A stretch of DNA of 64,000 nt from Aquimarina macrocephali JAMB N27 (GTDB lineage: Bacteria; Bacteroidota; Bacteroidia; Flavobacteriales; Flavobacteriaceae). The notes under the pieces are model-generated. The model was given only the letters and a program-made list of their open reading frames with translations, was not told where the DNA came from and ran no database searches. Location of the stretch: positions 22,607 to 86,606 of the forward strand of contig NZ_JACA01000044.1 of assembly GCF_000520995.1 (NCBI RefSeq), in the 5' to 3' direction. Position numbers and translations under genes: made by a program. Below, piece after piece: positions 25,672 through 34,770 of the stretch (position 1 is its first letter; each line of letters begins with the position of its first letter).

Positions 25672-26730
25672 TTAAAATTGGTATAAAAGAGTATTAATGT
25701 TCATCCCTGCGCCAACACTGGCAAATAGCAAAATATCTCCTTCTTTAATGGATTGGTTTTTTACTTTACCATTCAAAATAAGGTCATATAGAGTAGGAAC
25801 AGTAGCAACACTACTATTTCCTAGCTTTTGAATAGTCATGGGCATAATACCATCTGGTACTTCCTGGTCGTATAGATCATAGAATCTTTTTACAATAGCT
25901 TCATCCATTTTCTCATTAGCTTGATGAATGATAATTTTTTTGATATCTGTGATGTTAATATCAGTTTTGTCAAGGCAGACTTTCATTGCTTTTGGTACTT
26001 GATTTAAAGCAAATTCATATATTTTTCTCCCATGCATTTTGATGTATCTCGTATCATCATTAGAGATGTTATTGTTTGTTTTTCCGAAGAATAGAAAATT
26101 ACTTTCTTCAAGTGTATGAGAAGCGCTTATTGAAGAAATTATCCCTCCTGGTTGTTTTGTTTTTTCTAGTATCACGGCTCCAGATCCATCAGAATAAATC
26201 ATAGAATCCCGATCATGTTTATCTATAACACGAGATAAAGTTTCTGCCCCAATAACAAGACATTTTTGAGCCATATTACTTTTTATATATGATTGGGCTT
26301 GTATGACTCCTTCTATCCAACCAGGGCACCCAAAAAGCAAATCATATGCAACGCAGTACGGGTTTTTTATTTTTAATTTATGTTTTACTCTTGCTGCAAG
26401 ACTAGGGACAGTATCTGCCTGAGAGGAGTTTTTGTCTACATCGCCAAAATTATGGGCTACAATAATATAATCAAGGGTTTCAGGATCAATTTTTGAGTCT
26501 ATAATTGCTTTTTCTGCGGAAAGAAATGCTAAATCAGAAGTGTTTTGATGGGCAGAGGCATATCTACGTTCTTCAATACCAGTAATTTTTTTGAACTTAT
26601 CAATTATAGCGGTAGTGTTATGTTCGATTAAGACCTTGTTTTCGGTAAAGAATTCATGATTGATAAAGTCGTTGTTTTTTTCAATTTCATTAGGAATATA
26701 GCTCCCTGTACCCGTTATTTTGATATTCAT
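25672..26730 (-). CDS. beta-ketoacyl-ACP synthase III family protein
   Basis: A 352-residue thiolase-fold enzyme. The catalytic cysteine is Cys135 in LLFGCPGWIEG, the histidine is in IIIHQANEKM, and the asparagine is in LGNSSVATVP, giving the Cys-His-Asn triad. It condenses an acyl-CoA with malonyl-ACP to start a fatty acid or related chain. The ATG at 26730 is chosen over a TTG at 26739. It is not in a fatty-acid cluster, so it may serve a special lipid, pigment or resorcinol pathway rather than bulk synthesis. Confidence 0.85.
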   Translation of the reverse strand: MNIKITGTGSYIPNEIEKNNDFINHEFFTENKVLIEHNTTAIIDKFKKITGIEERRYASAHQNTSDLAFLSAEKAIIDSKIDPETLDYIIVAHNFGDVDKNSSQADTVPSLAARVKHKLKIKNPYCVAYDLLFGCPGWIEGVIQAQSYIKSNMAQKCLVIGAETLSRVIDKHDRDSMIYSDGSGAVILEKTKQPGGIISSISASHTLEESNFLFFGKTNNNISNDDTRYIKMHGRKIYEFALNQVPKAMKVCLDKTDINITDIKKIIIHQANEKMDEAIVKRFYDLYDQEVPDGIMPMTIQKLGNSSVATVPTLYDLILNGKVKNQSIKEGDILLFASVGAGMNINTLLYQF

Positions 26731-26950
26731 TGTACCCAATTATATATTATGGAATGGTAAGGTACACAATAAGAATCATTTTATTATGCACGCATAGCAG
26801 ATACTACGATGCCCAACCTTTTTTGTTATGTATTTGATTAAACCTTGATTGTGTATTAGAAAATCTATTACAGCTTAAATCTGCTTCGGAATATACCACT
26901 GTACTTACCAATTTTTTTAATGCATAATCCAAATTTATAATCAATAAAGC

Positions 26951-27316
26951 CTATTCTATTTTTAGTTGCATAACCGTTACAATGGATAAGGCTCTTGTTT
27001 TGATAAGGTGTGCTTTTTCTCCTTTAAAATTACGATCTACTGTTTTGTGAAACAGGGATAGCCAAGTATCGAAATGGATTTTTTCTAACTTTTTTTTACT
27101 GCTTAAGTTTTTATGAATCTGCATCACATTCTTTTTGTAATTTCCTGTTCTAAATAATTGTTGTTCCCAAAAATCTGTGATTTCCGGAATATGTTCTTCG
27201 AGATTAATTTTTGCAATTTTGGTAAAAAAGATACCAATAGCGGGATCTGCAAAAGCGTCTTTATAAAAAGCGTTCATTAAGAATTCTATGTCTTGTCTTG
27301 AAGTGATATCTTTCAT
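26951..27316 (-). CDS. group III truncated haemoglobin
   Basis: A 121-residue protein of the 2-on-2 truncated haemoglobin fold, group III. FYKDAFADPAIGIFF, FWEQQLFRTGNYKKNVMQIHKNL and HFDTWLSLFHKTVDRNF match the group III pattern. Likely haem and ligand residues are Tyr18 (B10), His42 (E7), proximal His68 (F8) and Trp85. Group III members bind oxygen or NO and are linked to nitrosative stress or oxygen handling. It stands alone, with gcvP 112 nt upstream. Confidence 0.9.
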   Translation of the reverse strand: MKDITSRQDIEFLMNAFYKDAFADPAIGIFFTKIAKINLEEHIPEITDFWEQQLFRTGNYKKNVMQIHKNLSSKKKLEKIHFDTWLSLFHKTVDRNFKGEKAHLIKTRALSIVTVMQLKIE

Positions 27317-27376
27317 CGGTTTGCTGTGCAGTTTTAAAAATTACACTTATTTTCTAATCATAGTATGGTTAACGAA

Positions 27377-27404
27377 AAAGAGGTAACCATAAAGTCACCT
27401 CTTT
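27377..27404 (-). terminator. terminator after gcvP
   Basis: Inverted repeat AAAGAGGT ... ACCTCTTT with a 12-nt loop, followed on the minus strand by TTTTTCG, 24 nt after the gcvP stop codon. Confidence 0.65.
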
Positions 27405-27428
27405 ATCATTTATGGGATAATAGTTTTT

Positions 27429-30284
27429 TTAAGCTTCTGTTTCCATATACTCTTCAATAGGAGCACATGTACAAATTAAGTTTCTATCTCCATATGCATC
27501 ATCTACACGACGAACAGATGGCCAAAACTTGTTATCGGCTACATATGATAATGGATATGCTGCTTGCTCTCTCGAATACGGGAAATCCCAAGAGTCTGCT
27601 GTAAGCATAGCCATAGTATGCGGCGCGTTTTTCATTACATTATTTGGATTATCAGCTGTAGCTTCGGCTATTTCCTTGCGTATCGAGATCATTGCATCAC
27701 AAAAACGATCTAATTCTGATTTACTTTCACTTTCGGTAGGTTCGATCATAATAGTTCCTGCTACCGGGAAAGAAACCGTTGGAGCATGAAATCCATAATC
27801 CATAAGTCGTTTTGCAATATCTGTAACCTCTATACCATTTGTTTTAAATGGTCTACAGTCTATAATCATTTCATGAGCAGCTCTTCCTTTTTCTCCTACA
27901 TACAATACATTGTAATGCCCATCTAAGCGTTCTTTGATATAATTAGCATTCAAAATAGCATATTGAGTAGATTCTTTTAAACCATTTACTCCAAGCATAG
28001 TAATATATCCATAAGAAATCAAACATGCCAGGGCAGATCCCCAAGGAGCTGCAGAAATTGCTGTTATTGCCTGATCTCCTCCGGTAGTGATAATTGGATT
28101 GCCTGGTAAAAAAGGGACTAGCTGTTGTGCAACACAAATTGGGCCAACACCAGGTCCACCGCCACCGTGAGGTATAGCAAAGGTTTTGTGCAAGTTAAGG
28201 TGACATACATCTGCGCCTATTGCACCAGGATTGGTTAAACCAACCTGTGCATTCATATTGGCACCATCCATATATACTTGTCCGCCATTATCATGAATAA
28301 TTTGAGTGATTTCTCTAATCCCAGATTCATATACTCCATGTGTAGATGGATAGGTAACCATTAAAGCAGCAAGGTTATCTTTATATTTTAATGCTTTTTC
28401 TCTTAGATCATCTATGTCAATATTACCTTCTTCGGTAGCTTTGGTAACAATTACTTTCATTCCTGCCATTACTGCAGAGGCAGGATTAGTGCCATGAGCA
28501 GATGAAGGAATCAAACAAATATTACGATGATGATCTCCATTCGATTCGTGATATGCTCTAATTACCATTAACCCGGCAAACTCTCCTTGTGCACCAGAGT
28601 TTGGTTGTAGAGAGGTAGCTGCAAATCCTGTGATTTCTGTAAGTTGTTCTTCGAGTTTTTTTAGAACTTCTTGATATCCCTGAGCTTGGTATACTGGAGC
28701 AAAAGGATGAATATTTCCCCATTGTGGATCACTAAGAGGTAACATTTCTGCCGCTGCATTAAGTTTCATTGTACAGGACCCCAACGGAATCATAGAATGA
28801 TTTAATGACAGATCTTTTCGTTCTAATTTTTTAATATAACGCATCAATTCTGTCTCAGAATGGTAAGAATTGAATACTTCATTTGTTAAAAACTCTGTAT
28901 TACGTTTTAGATTTTTATCTATGGTATTTGAATTCTTAATTTCCTGAATAGGAGTATATTCTTTTCCTGCAATTTTCGCAAAAATTGATAGGATCGTATT
29001 TAAATCTTCAATTGTTGTTGCTTCATTTAAAGAAATTGAAGCTGTTTCTGAATCTGGATAGAAGAAATTTACTTCACTAGCTTCGGCAATTTCTTTTATT
29101 TTGGTTGTATCACCTTGTATGCGAATGGTATCAAAATAAGCTGTGTTAAGTTGATTGAAACCTAATTTTTCTAATTCTGCACTTAATGTTACTGCGGATG
29201 CATTAACTTTTGAAGCGATATAACTTAGGCCTTCCGGACCGTGATATACACTATACATTCCGGCCATAACGGCTAAGAGTACTTGTGCAGTACAGATATT
29301 AGAAGTTGCTTTATCTCGTTTAATATGTTGTTCACGGGTTTGCAATGCCATTCGTAATGCACGACTTCCATTTAAATCTTGAGTGACCCCTATAATTCTT
29401 CCAGGGATAGTTCTTTTATATGCTTCTCTTGTAGCAAAAAAGCCAGCATGTGGTCCACCATATCCAAGAGGAATCCCAAAACGTTGTGTAGTTCCTACGA
29501 CAACATCTGCGTCAAAGCTTCCCGGAGATTTTAATGATACTAAGCTTAATATGTCTGCAGCTACAGCAACTTTGATTTCTGCTAGGTGAGCTTTTTCAAC
29601 AAAATCAGCATAATCATATACTTGACCTGATTTACCTGGGTATTGCAAAATAGCACCATAAAACTCGGTCGAAAAATCAAATTGTTGATGATTTCCTACT
29701 ACCAATTGAATATCAAGAGGGATTGCTCTTGTTTGTAATAAGGAAAGTGTTTGAGGTAATATTTCTTCTGAAACAAAAAACTTGTTTACATTATTTTTTT
29801 TCTGATCTCTGGATCGTACAGCGAATAACATAGTCATTGCTTCTGCAGCAGCTGTACTCTCATCTAATAAAGAGGCATTAGCTAATTCCATACCTGTAAG
29901 ATCACAGATCATGGTTTGATAATTTAACAAAGCTTCTAATCGACCTTGTGCAATTTCTGCTTGATAAGGTGTGTATGCGGTATACCATCCCGGGTTTTCA
30001 AGGATATTACGTTGTATAACTGCAGGTAAACTAGCTTCGTGATATCCTAAACCGATATAGGTTTTGAATACTTTATTTTTTGCAGAAAGCTTTTGTATAT
30101 GTGCAGAATATTCTTGTTCGCTCAAGGCAAAATCTAGATTTAACGATTTTTTTAAAAGAATATCATCAGGAACAGTTTCATATATTAATTGTTCTAAAGA
30201 ATCTGCTTTAATTGTGTTTAACATCTCACCTAGATCTTTTGTTGAAGGACCTATATGACGTAGTTTAAAGGAATCGGTTTTCAT
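27429..30284 (-). CDS. gcvP: glycine dehydrogenase (decarboxylating), P-protein
   Basis: A 951-residue single-chain P-protein of the glycine cleavage system: decarboxylates glycine and passes the aminomethyl group to lipoylated H-protein. N- and C-terminal halves are both aminotransferase-like. The PLP-binding lysine lies in NLHKTFAIPHGGGGPGVGPI. The characteristic start FKLRHIGPSTKDLGEML shows that ATG 30284 (KTDSFKLRHIG) is the true start; a 21-residue upstream extension is rejected. Usually paired in function with gcvT, gcvH and lpd, which are not in this window. Confidence 0.95.
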   Translation of the reverse strand: MKTDSFKLRHIGPSTKDLGEMLNTIKADSLEQLIYETVPDDILLKKSLNLDFALSEQEYSAHIQKLSAKNKVFKTYIGLGYHEASLPAVIQRNILENPGWYTAYTPYQAEIAQGRLEALLNYQTMICDLTGMELANASLLDESTAAAEAMTMLFAVRSRDQKKNNVNKFFVSEEILPQTLSLLQTRAIPLDIQLVVGNHQQFDFSTEFYGAILQYPGKSGQVYDYADFVEKAHLAEIKVAVAADILSLVSLKSPGSFDADVVVGTTQRFGIPLGYGGPHAGFFATREAYKRTIPGRIIGVTQDLNGSRALRMALQTREQHIKRDKATSNICTAQVLLAVMAGMYSVYHGPEGLSYIASKVNASAVTLSAELEKLGFNQLNTAYFDTIRIQGDTTKIKEIAEASEVNFFYPDSETASISLNEATTIEDLNTILSIFAKIAGKEYTPIQEIKNSNTIDKNLKRNTEFLTNEVFNSYHSETELMRYIKKLERKDLSLNHSMIPLGSCTMKLNAAAEMLPLSDPQWGNIHPFAPVYQAQGYQEVLKKLEEQLTEITGFAATSLQPNSGAQGEFAGLMVIRAYHESNGDHHRNICLIPSSAHGTNPASAVMAGMKVIVTKATEEGNIDIDDLREKALKYKDNLAALMVTYPSTHGVYESGIREITQIIHDNGGQVYMDGANMNAQVGLTNPGAIGADVCHLNLHKTFAIPHGGGGPGVGPICVAQQLVPFLPGNPIITTGGDQAITAISAAPWGSALACLISYGYITMLGVNGLKESTQYAILNANYIKERLDGHYNVLYVGEKGRAAHEMIIDCRPFKTNGIEVTDIAKRLMDYGFHAPTVSFPVAGTIMIEPTESESKSELDRFCDAMISIRKEIAEATADNPNNVMKNAPHTMAMLTADSWDFPYSREQAAYPLSYVADNKFWPSVRRVDDAYGDRNLICTCAPIEEYMETEA

Positions 30285-30421
30285 AGCGAAAAAAAACAGT
30301 TGAAATTGAGATTTCAAAAATACATATTTAATTGCTAAAACTTTCACAATTAATTAACCTAGACCTATCAAGTTTTTAACCAAATTCGGGTTTTGTTAAC
30401 ACATAACCCCTATTAAGTAAC

Positions 30422-31252
30422 GTGAAAACCTTAAAAAGCATATTCAGATTCTATATTAACGGCAGTATTCATGTTGCTTTAGCTATATGTGCTTTGGTGC
30501 AAATTACCTTTATGAAATATGGAATATCTGGTCAATTTACCTATATCCTTTTTTCTTTTTTAGGTGCTATTATGGCATATAATTTTGTGAAATACTCTAA
30601 AGTCTCTAAACTTTACCACAAAAGATTGACCAAATCAATGAAAGGGATTCGTGTTTTGACCATTCTTTCTTGTTTGTCCTTTATCTATCTTTCGTTTAAG
30701 GTGTCGATTGATACGTGGATATATATGGCTCCATTTATAGCACTTACTGTTTTATATGTTGTACCGGTTTTTCCTAACAAGAAGAACTTAAGGAGTCTTG
30801 CAGGGGTGAAAATCTTTATTATAGGTATGATATGGGCTGGTATGACTGTACTGGTTCCATTAGTACATGTTAATGGAAATTTAGATTCAAATTTTTTAAT
30901 AGAAATGGTTCAACGGTTTTTGTTTATCGTTGTTATGATGCTACCTTTTGAGGTAAGAGATTTGCAGTATGATAATGCAGAGTTAGAAACGGTTCCACAA
31001 AAAATTGGAGTGACAAGAACTAAGCTTTTTGGTAGTATTTTGCTGGTTATATTTTTATTGTTGACAGCCGCAAAAGATGAGTTATTATCTTCGATAGAAA
31101 TTTTGAGTACAATATTGATAACTATAATAAGTCTTTTCTTTTTGTGGGGAACAGAGAAAAAACAATCAGAATATTATTGTTCTTTTTGGGTAGAGAGTGT
31201 TCCTATAATGTGGTTACTAATTCTGGTTATTCTGGAATCCTTATTTAGTTAA
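30422..31252 (+). CDS. UbiA-like polytopic membrane protein
   Basis: A 276-residue membrane protein that starts at GTG, with about eight hydrophobic helices. It resembles UbiA prenyltransferases. The second motif is well kept as EVRDLQYDNAELETVPQKIG (Asp180, Asp184), corresponding to DxRDxxxDxxxGxxTLP. In the first motif (NxxxDxxxD) only AYNFVKYSKV is found (about 52-61), with both aspartates replaced. UbiA enzymes transfer prenyl groups to aromatic rings; this one may be inactive or use another substrate. Divergent from gcvP and overlapping the end of the convergent gene at 31241 by 12 bp. Confidence 0.65.
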   Translation: MKTLKSIFRFYINGSIHVALAICALVQITFMKYGISGQFTYILFSFLGAIMAYNFVKYSKVSKLYHKRLTKSMKGIRVLTILSCLSFIYLSFKVSIDTWIYMAPFIALTVLYVVPVFPNKKNLRSLAGVKIFIIGMIWAGMTVLVPLVHVNGNLDSNFLIEMVQRFLFIVVMMLPFEVRDLQYDNAELETVPQKIGVTRTKLFGSILLVIFLLLTAAKDELLSSIEILSTILITIISLFFLWGTEKKQSEYYCSFWVESVPIMWLLILVILESLFS

Positions 31253-31501
31253 TTCTTTTTGTATTTCTTTTTTCATAGCTTCTTTATCTGAAGCGCTGAT
31301 CGATTGTGATTTAGATTTGTTGAGGGTTTTTGTGAGTTTTGTATTTCTTTTAGAATACGCCCGGGTTATTTTGCAATATACAAGACGAATGTTAAGTTTA
31401 ACTATTTCTAGAAAAGAAGCTTCTCCATATTGGTTTTTATCACAAATATGTTTTGCTTCTTCACAGGATACAAGTAATTTCTTCTTATTCGTAGTTTTCA
31501 T
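31241..31501 (-). CDS. zinc-finger-like anti-sigma paralogue (degenerate)
   Basis: An 86-residue protein closely related to the product of 31552-31800: both have the block CxEAxHxCDKNQYxEAxFxExVKLNI. Here the second metal motif has lost His (Arg39 instead) and the last Cys (Thr46), leaving Cys13, His18, Cys20 and Cys43. It ends in a charged helix SDKEAMKKEIQKELTK. It lies 50 nt after the paralogue on the same strand, so it is the third gene of the ECF sigma operon. Probably a diverged, non-canonical sigma partner. Confidence 0.7.
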   Translation of the reverse strand: MKTTNKKKLLVSCEEAKHICDKNQYGEASFLEIVKLNIRLVYCKITRAYSKRNTKLTKTLNKSKSQSISASDKEAMKKEIQKELTK

Positions 31502-31551
31502 TGTACTATTTGGGTAATTCTTTTATTCGAGGGCATTATAACTATTTAGGA

Positions 31552-31800
31552 TTACATTCTTTGTTTTAGTCGTTCTTTCATTGCTTCTTTATCAGAACGA
31601 TTGATACTAATCACTTTTGGATTTTTTACCAATTTGGTTAATTTCATGTTTTTTGCAGTGTACTTTCTACAAGCTCTACAGTATATCAAATGTATGTTTA
31701 ACTTTACTTTTTCCCAAAAAGTAGCTTCTTTATACTGATTTTTATCACAGAAGTGATTTGCTTCTGAACAATTTACTAATATTCCCTTTTTATTACTCAT
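31552..31800 (-). CDS. zinc-finger-like anti-sigma factor
   Basis: An 82-residue protein with Cys11, His16, Cys18 and then His37-x3-Cys41-x2-Cys44 (HLIYCRAC), the zf-HC2 pattern of small anti-sigma proteins. It starts 5 nt after the stop of the ECF sigma gene (ATG at 31800; an ATG at 31830 would lie inside the sigma gene and is possible). Context and motif suggest that it binds the sigma factor and controls it by a zinc or redox switch. No membrane helix, so it is cytoplasmic. Confidence 0.75.
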   Translation of the reverse strand: MSNKKGILVNCSEANHFCDKNQYKEATFWEKVKLNIHLIYCRACRKYTAKNMKLTKLVKNPKVISINRSDKEAMKERLKQRM

Positions 31801-31805
31801 TTTTC

Positions 31806-32360
31806 CTAAAACCAATTTTTTTCTAGACATTCAGCCATAGCTGTACGTGCTCTATGGATGATCACCCATAGGTTAGACGCAGTGATATCAAATTCATTAC
31901 AAATAGCTTCAGTATCGAAACCTTGTACTGTTTTTAATTTAAAAATAAGAGCTTGTTTTTGAGGTAATTTCCCCATGCAATCATGTATGGCTAACCCCAA
32001 CTCTTCGTTTTCGATCTCGCCTTCTGCATTACCATCAAAAGGATCCGCAACACGTTCTTCTAACCAGTCACCTTCAGTTTCAGAATCAGAAGTGTAGTTC
32101 ATTCTTACTTCTGCTTTACCTTTATTACTATTTATTTTACGATAGTGATCAATGATTTTTCTTTTCAGAATAGAAATAAGCCAAGTACGCTCACTTGCTT
32201 CACCTTTGAAATTTTTCATGGATTTAAGTCCGGCAAAGAATGTTTCTTGCACTAAATCTTGGGCAATTTCTTTATCATCAACTCTTACAATGGTATAGTT
32301 AAATAGGTAATCACTGTACTTATCCACCCACGCATTAGGGTCTATGGTATTTGTTGACAT
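31806..32360 (-). CDS. ECF-type RNA polymerase sigma-70 factor
   Basis: A 184-residue sigma factor from the ATG at 32360 (193 from the ATG at 32387). Region 2 runs DPNAWVDKYSDYLFNYTIVRVDDKEIAQDLVQETFFAGLKSMKNFKGEASERTWLISILKRKIIDHYRK. Region 4 is KLPQKQALIFKLKTVQGFDTEAICNEFDITASNLWVIIHRARTAMAECLEKN. Both are complete. The linker between the regions has an acidic insertion (SDSETEGDWLEERVADPFDGNAEGEIENEE). It is co-transcribed with two small zinc-finger-like proteins that probably act as its anti-sigma factor. Target genes unknown. Confidence 0.9.
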   Translation of the reverse strand: MSTNTIDPNAWVDKYSDYLFNYTIVRVDDKEIAQDLVQETFFAGLKSMKNFKGEASERTWLISILKRKIIDHYRKINSNKGKAEVRMNYTSDSETEGDWLEERVADPFDGNAEGEIENEELGLAIHDCMGKLPQKQALIFKLKTVQGFDTEAICNEFDITASNLWVIIHRARTAMAECLEKNWF

Positions 32361-32459
32361 TATATTTCCTGTTGTTATATTCTCCAAAAATAGGATAAAA
32401 AGTTGAATCCTATATATGCTTTAACGAATCAGTACTTTGTGCCTATTAATATTGAATCC

Positions 32460-32945
32460 TTATAAATAGCTTTTATGAACCGATTTTACTGTGTTTTTGG
32501 ATTCTAAATGCAATTTTATAGATTGATTACGAGTGGTAAGAAATTGGGTAAGATGCTTTTTTAGGATTAGATGATCAAAAAAAACGCCTAAAACACCGTA
32601 GGGGGTTTCGTATTTGAGTATATCGATCATTTCTGTACCTGCTGGTGTTTTATGAAAAACATGCTGGTGCTTAAAAGTTTTAAAACATCCTTTGATCATT
32701 TTATCGGTAAAGTTGTTTGGATAATCATACGCTGTAATTATACTTTTGTGAATGAGATAAATTCCAAAATGCCGTCCTCTCCAGGTAACGGTTTCTCCTA
32801 ATTCGATTAACCCCGAAGTTCTTCCTGCTATGGCTTTTTCTTTTGTTTTTTCTGCAGATATTGTGTGAAAGTCAATGCTTCTAGCTAAATCAAATACTTT
32901 TTTGACAGGAGTTTTTATTTGAGTTGTTAGTCGAATGATTGTCAT
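32460..32945 (-). CDS. SRPBCC-family protein
   Basis: A 161-residue START/Bet v 1-like (SRPBCC) lipid- or ligand-binding protein. TTQIKTPVKKVFDLARSIDFHTIS, GETVTWRGRHFGIY and FKHQHVFHKTPAGTEMIDILKYETPYGVLG follow the usual strand order and show the family's ligand groove. Last gene of the operon downstream of the GbsR regulator. Homologues accompany TIGR01777 epimerases in light- or stress-induced lipid and pigment gene clusters. Ligand unknown. Confidence 0.8.
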   Translation of the reverse strand: MTIIRLTTQIKTPVKKVFDLARSIDFHTISAEKTKEKAIAGRTSGLIELGETVTWRGRHFGIYLIHKSIITAYDYPNNFTDKMIKGCFKTFKHQHVFHKTPAGTEMIDILKYETPYGVLGVFFDHLILKKHLTQFLTTRNQSIKLHLESKNTVKSVHKSYL

Positions 32946-32951
32946 AATTTT

Positions 32952-33860
32952 CTAAATAAGAGTAATTAACGCTGGTTTAATATCGGGATACAAGAACCGA
33001 AATCCATTATGTATAAGTTTTGAAGGAATTACATTTCTGCTCTTGAGTATAAGTTCGGTTTCTGTTTTAATAATTCTTGCTCCAAATTCTAGTATAGGTT
33101 TTGAAATAGGAATTCCGAAGGGAATTTTTGCAACCCTTCTAAGTGTTTTCATAAAGGTTGAATTGGTTACTGGTTTAGGAGAAACAATATTTACCACACC
33201 TTCAATGCTAGGAGTATTTATAATAAATTCTATACTTCTTGCAAAATCTAGCTCATGTATCCAACTTAATTTTTGATTTCCGTAGCCTTGTTTTCCTCCC
33301 AATCCGATTTTGGTTAAATTAAGAATTGATGGCAAAGCTCCTCCTTTTTTACCTAGGACTATAGAGGTTCTTAATGCAATTTTTCTGGTTTTAGGAGTTT
33401 GTTGGCTAAAAAATGTTTTTTCCCATGATGTAGCGACATCAACAGAAAAACCAGTTCCTATTTCTCCATCAATTTCATCCATTTCTTTATCTAAAGAATG
33501 TCTATAGATGGTTGCGGTTGATGAATTTAGCCAGATTCTGGGAGGGTTTTTGCATTTACTTATGACTTCTCCCAAAATAGCTGTAGAGGTTACTCTTGAA
33601 TTTAGAATACGATCTTTATTCTTTTGGGTGTATCTACAATCTACTGACTTGCCTGCTAAATTGATTACTATTTCTGCATTCTCTAGTTCATGTGTCCAAT
33701 CTCCAGAGGTTTTTGCGTTCCAATGAATAAATTGAACATTATTTTCTATTCTACTTTTTCCACGGGTTAGAATTGTAATAGATTCTGCTTTCGTTTTAAA
33801 ATATGCTATGAGTACTTTTCCAAGAAAACCTGTTCCTGCTGCTATGACTATTTTTTTCAT
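32952..33860 (-). CDS. TIGR01777-family NAD-dependent epimerase
   Basis: A 302-residue extended SDR protein. The cofactor motif AAGTGFLGKVLIAYF (7-21), a strand ending INLAGKSVD, and the SSTATIYRHSLDKEMDE and RTSIVLGKKGGALPSILNL blocks define the TIGR01777 (YfcH/SulA-like) family. The function is not known; in light-controlled clusters it often accompanies an SRPBCC protein, as here. Spaced 13 nt from the methyltransferase gene upstream and 6 nt from the SRPBCC gene downstream. Confidence 0.88.
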   Translation of the reverse strand: MKKIVIAAGTGFLGKVLIAYFKTKAESITILTRGKSRIENNVQFIHWNAKTSGDWTHELENAEIVINLAGKSVDCRYTQKNKDRILNSRVTSTAILGEVISKCKNPPRIWLNSSTATIYRHSLDKEMDEIDGEIGTGFSVDVATSWEKTFFSQQTPKTRKIALRTSIVLGKKGGALPSILNLTKIGLGGKQGYGNQKLSWIHELDFARSIEFIINTPSIEGVVNIVSPKPVTNSTFMKTLRRVAKIPFGIPISKPILEFGARIIKTETELILKSRNVIPSKLIHNGFRFLYPDIKPALITLI

Positions 33861-33873
33861 ATGTTTTCTAATT

Positions 33874-34755
33874 TTATTTTTCTGCAGTGATTAAATAATA
33901 TCCAAAACTTTTGGTATGCAGACCAGAAAGTAGTGCAAATAGTGATCCTTTTAGGTTTTTCCAACTTTGTGGTTTTAGAGTTTCTTTTCTAAATAGTTTT
34001 TTTAACATAAACCCTGTAATTGCAAAAGGAACATGAAGAACAGAAGGCGCAACTCTAAATGATACATCCTCGACACTTACATTCTTAAAACCTATATGTT
34101 TTAAAGTCTGTTTTACTTTTTTAATACTTCCTAAACCTTCTAGACTCCATCCTTTGCAAAGTTGTTCATAGCAATAATTACTACCTATACATAATTGTTC
34201 TTCATCTTTTTTTAAGAACGCATCGGCAATCACTAGTTTAGAATTTGGTTTTAATATTCTATATGCTTCCTGTAAAGCCTCTTTACTATGCCCAGAATGA
34301 CAGAAACTCTCTATAGCATAAGCTCCATCTACACTGCTAGTTTTAAAAGATGTATGACAATAGTTTTCTTCTAAAATTACCCCATTCTTATGTTGTAATC
34401 TTTTATTTCCTTCTCTAACCTGAAAAGAAGAAAGTGTTACACCAATAATATGTAGTAGAGGATACTTTCTTAATCCATACTGTATAGCGCCACCAATACC
34501 ACATCCCAGATCTGCTACAAGTGAATTTTGTTTAGGAGCTTGTAAGCGATCAAAAACCTGCTGATTCATTTCGTTAAGCATTGAATCTCTTTTCAGGATA
34601 TTGGTTTTAAAGGGAATATAGTATCCAAAATGCATATTGAAATCGGTACTCCAGAACTCATAATCTTCTGTTGCTTCATCATAAAACCTGATTATTTTTT
34701 CTTTTGTAGCAGATTTTTTAAGCTTTAGTTTATGTAATATGGTAAGTGTACTCAT
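33874..34755 (-). CDS. SAM-dependent methyltransferase (SMT/UbiE-like)
   Basis: A 293-residue methyltransferase. FYDEATEDYEFWSTDFNMHFGYY (24-46) resembles the start of sterol or tocopherol methyltransferases and cyclopropane-fatty-acid synthase-like enzymes. Motif I is VADLGCGIGG (80-89), and SSVDGAYAIESFCHS is the acidic loop. The C-terminus has a hydrophobic segment suited to a lipid substrate (PFAITGFMLKKLF). Third gene of the GbsR-controlled operon, 15 nt after the membrane protein gene. Substrate unknown, probably a lipid or terpenoid. Confidence 0.85.
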   Translation of the reverse strand: MSTLTILHKLKLKKSATKEKIIRFYDEATEDYEFWSTDFNMHFGYYIPFKTNILKRDSMLNEMNQQVFDRLQAPKQNSLVADLGCGIGGAIQYGLRKYPLLHIIGVTLSSFQVREGNKRLQHKNGVILEENYCHTSFKTSSVDGAYAIESFCHSGHSKEALQEAYRILKPNSKLVIADAFLKKDEEQLCIGSNYCYEQLCKGWSLEGLGSIKKVKQTLKHIGFKNVSVEDVSFRVAPSVLHVPFAITGFMLKKLFRKETLKPQSWKNLKGSLFALLSGLHTKSFGYYLITAEK

Positions 34756-34770
34756 GATGATATAGTTTTA

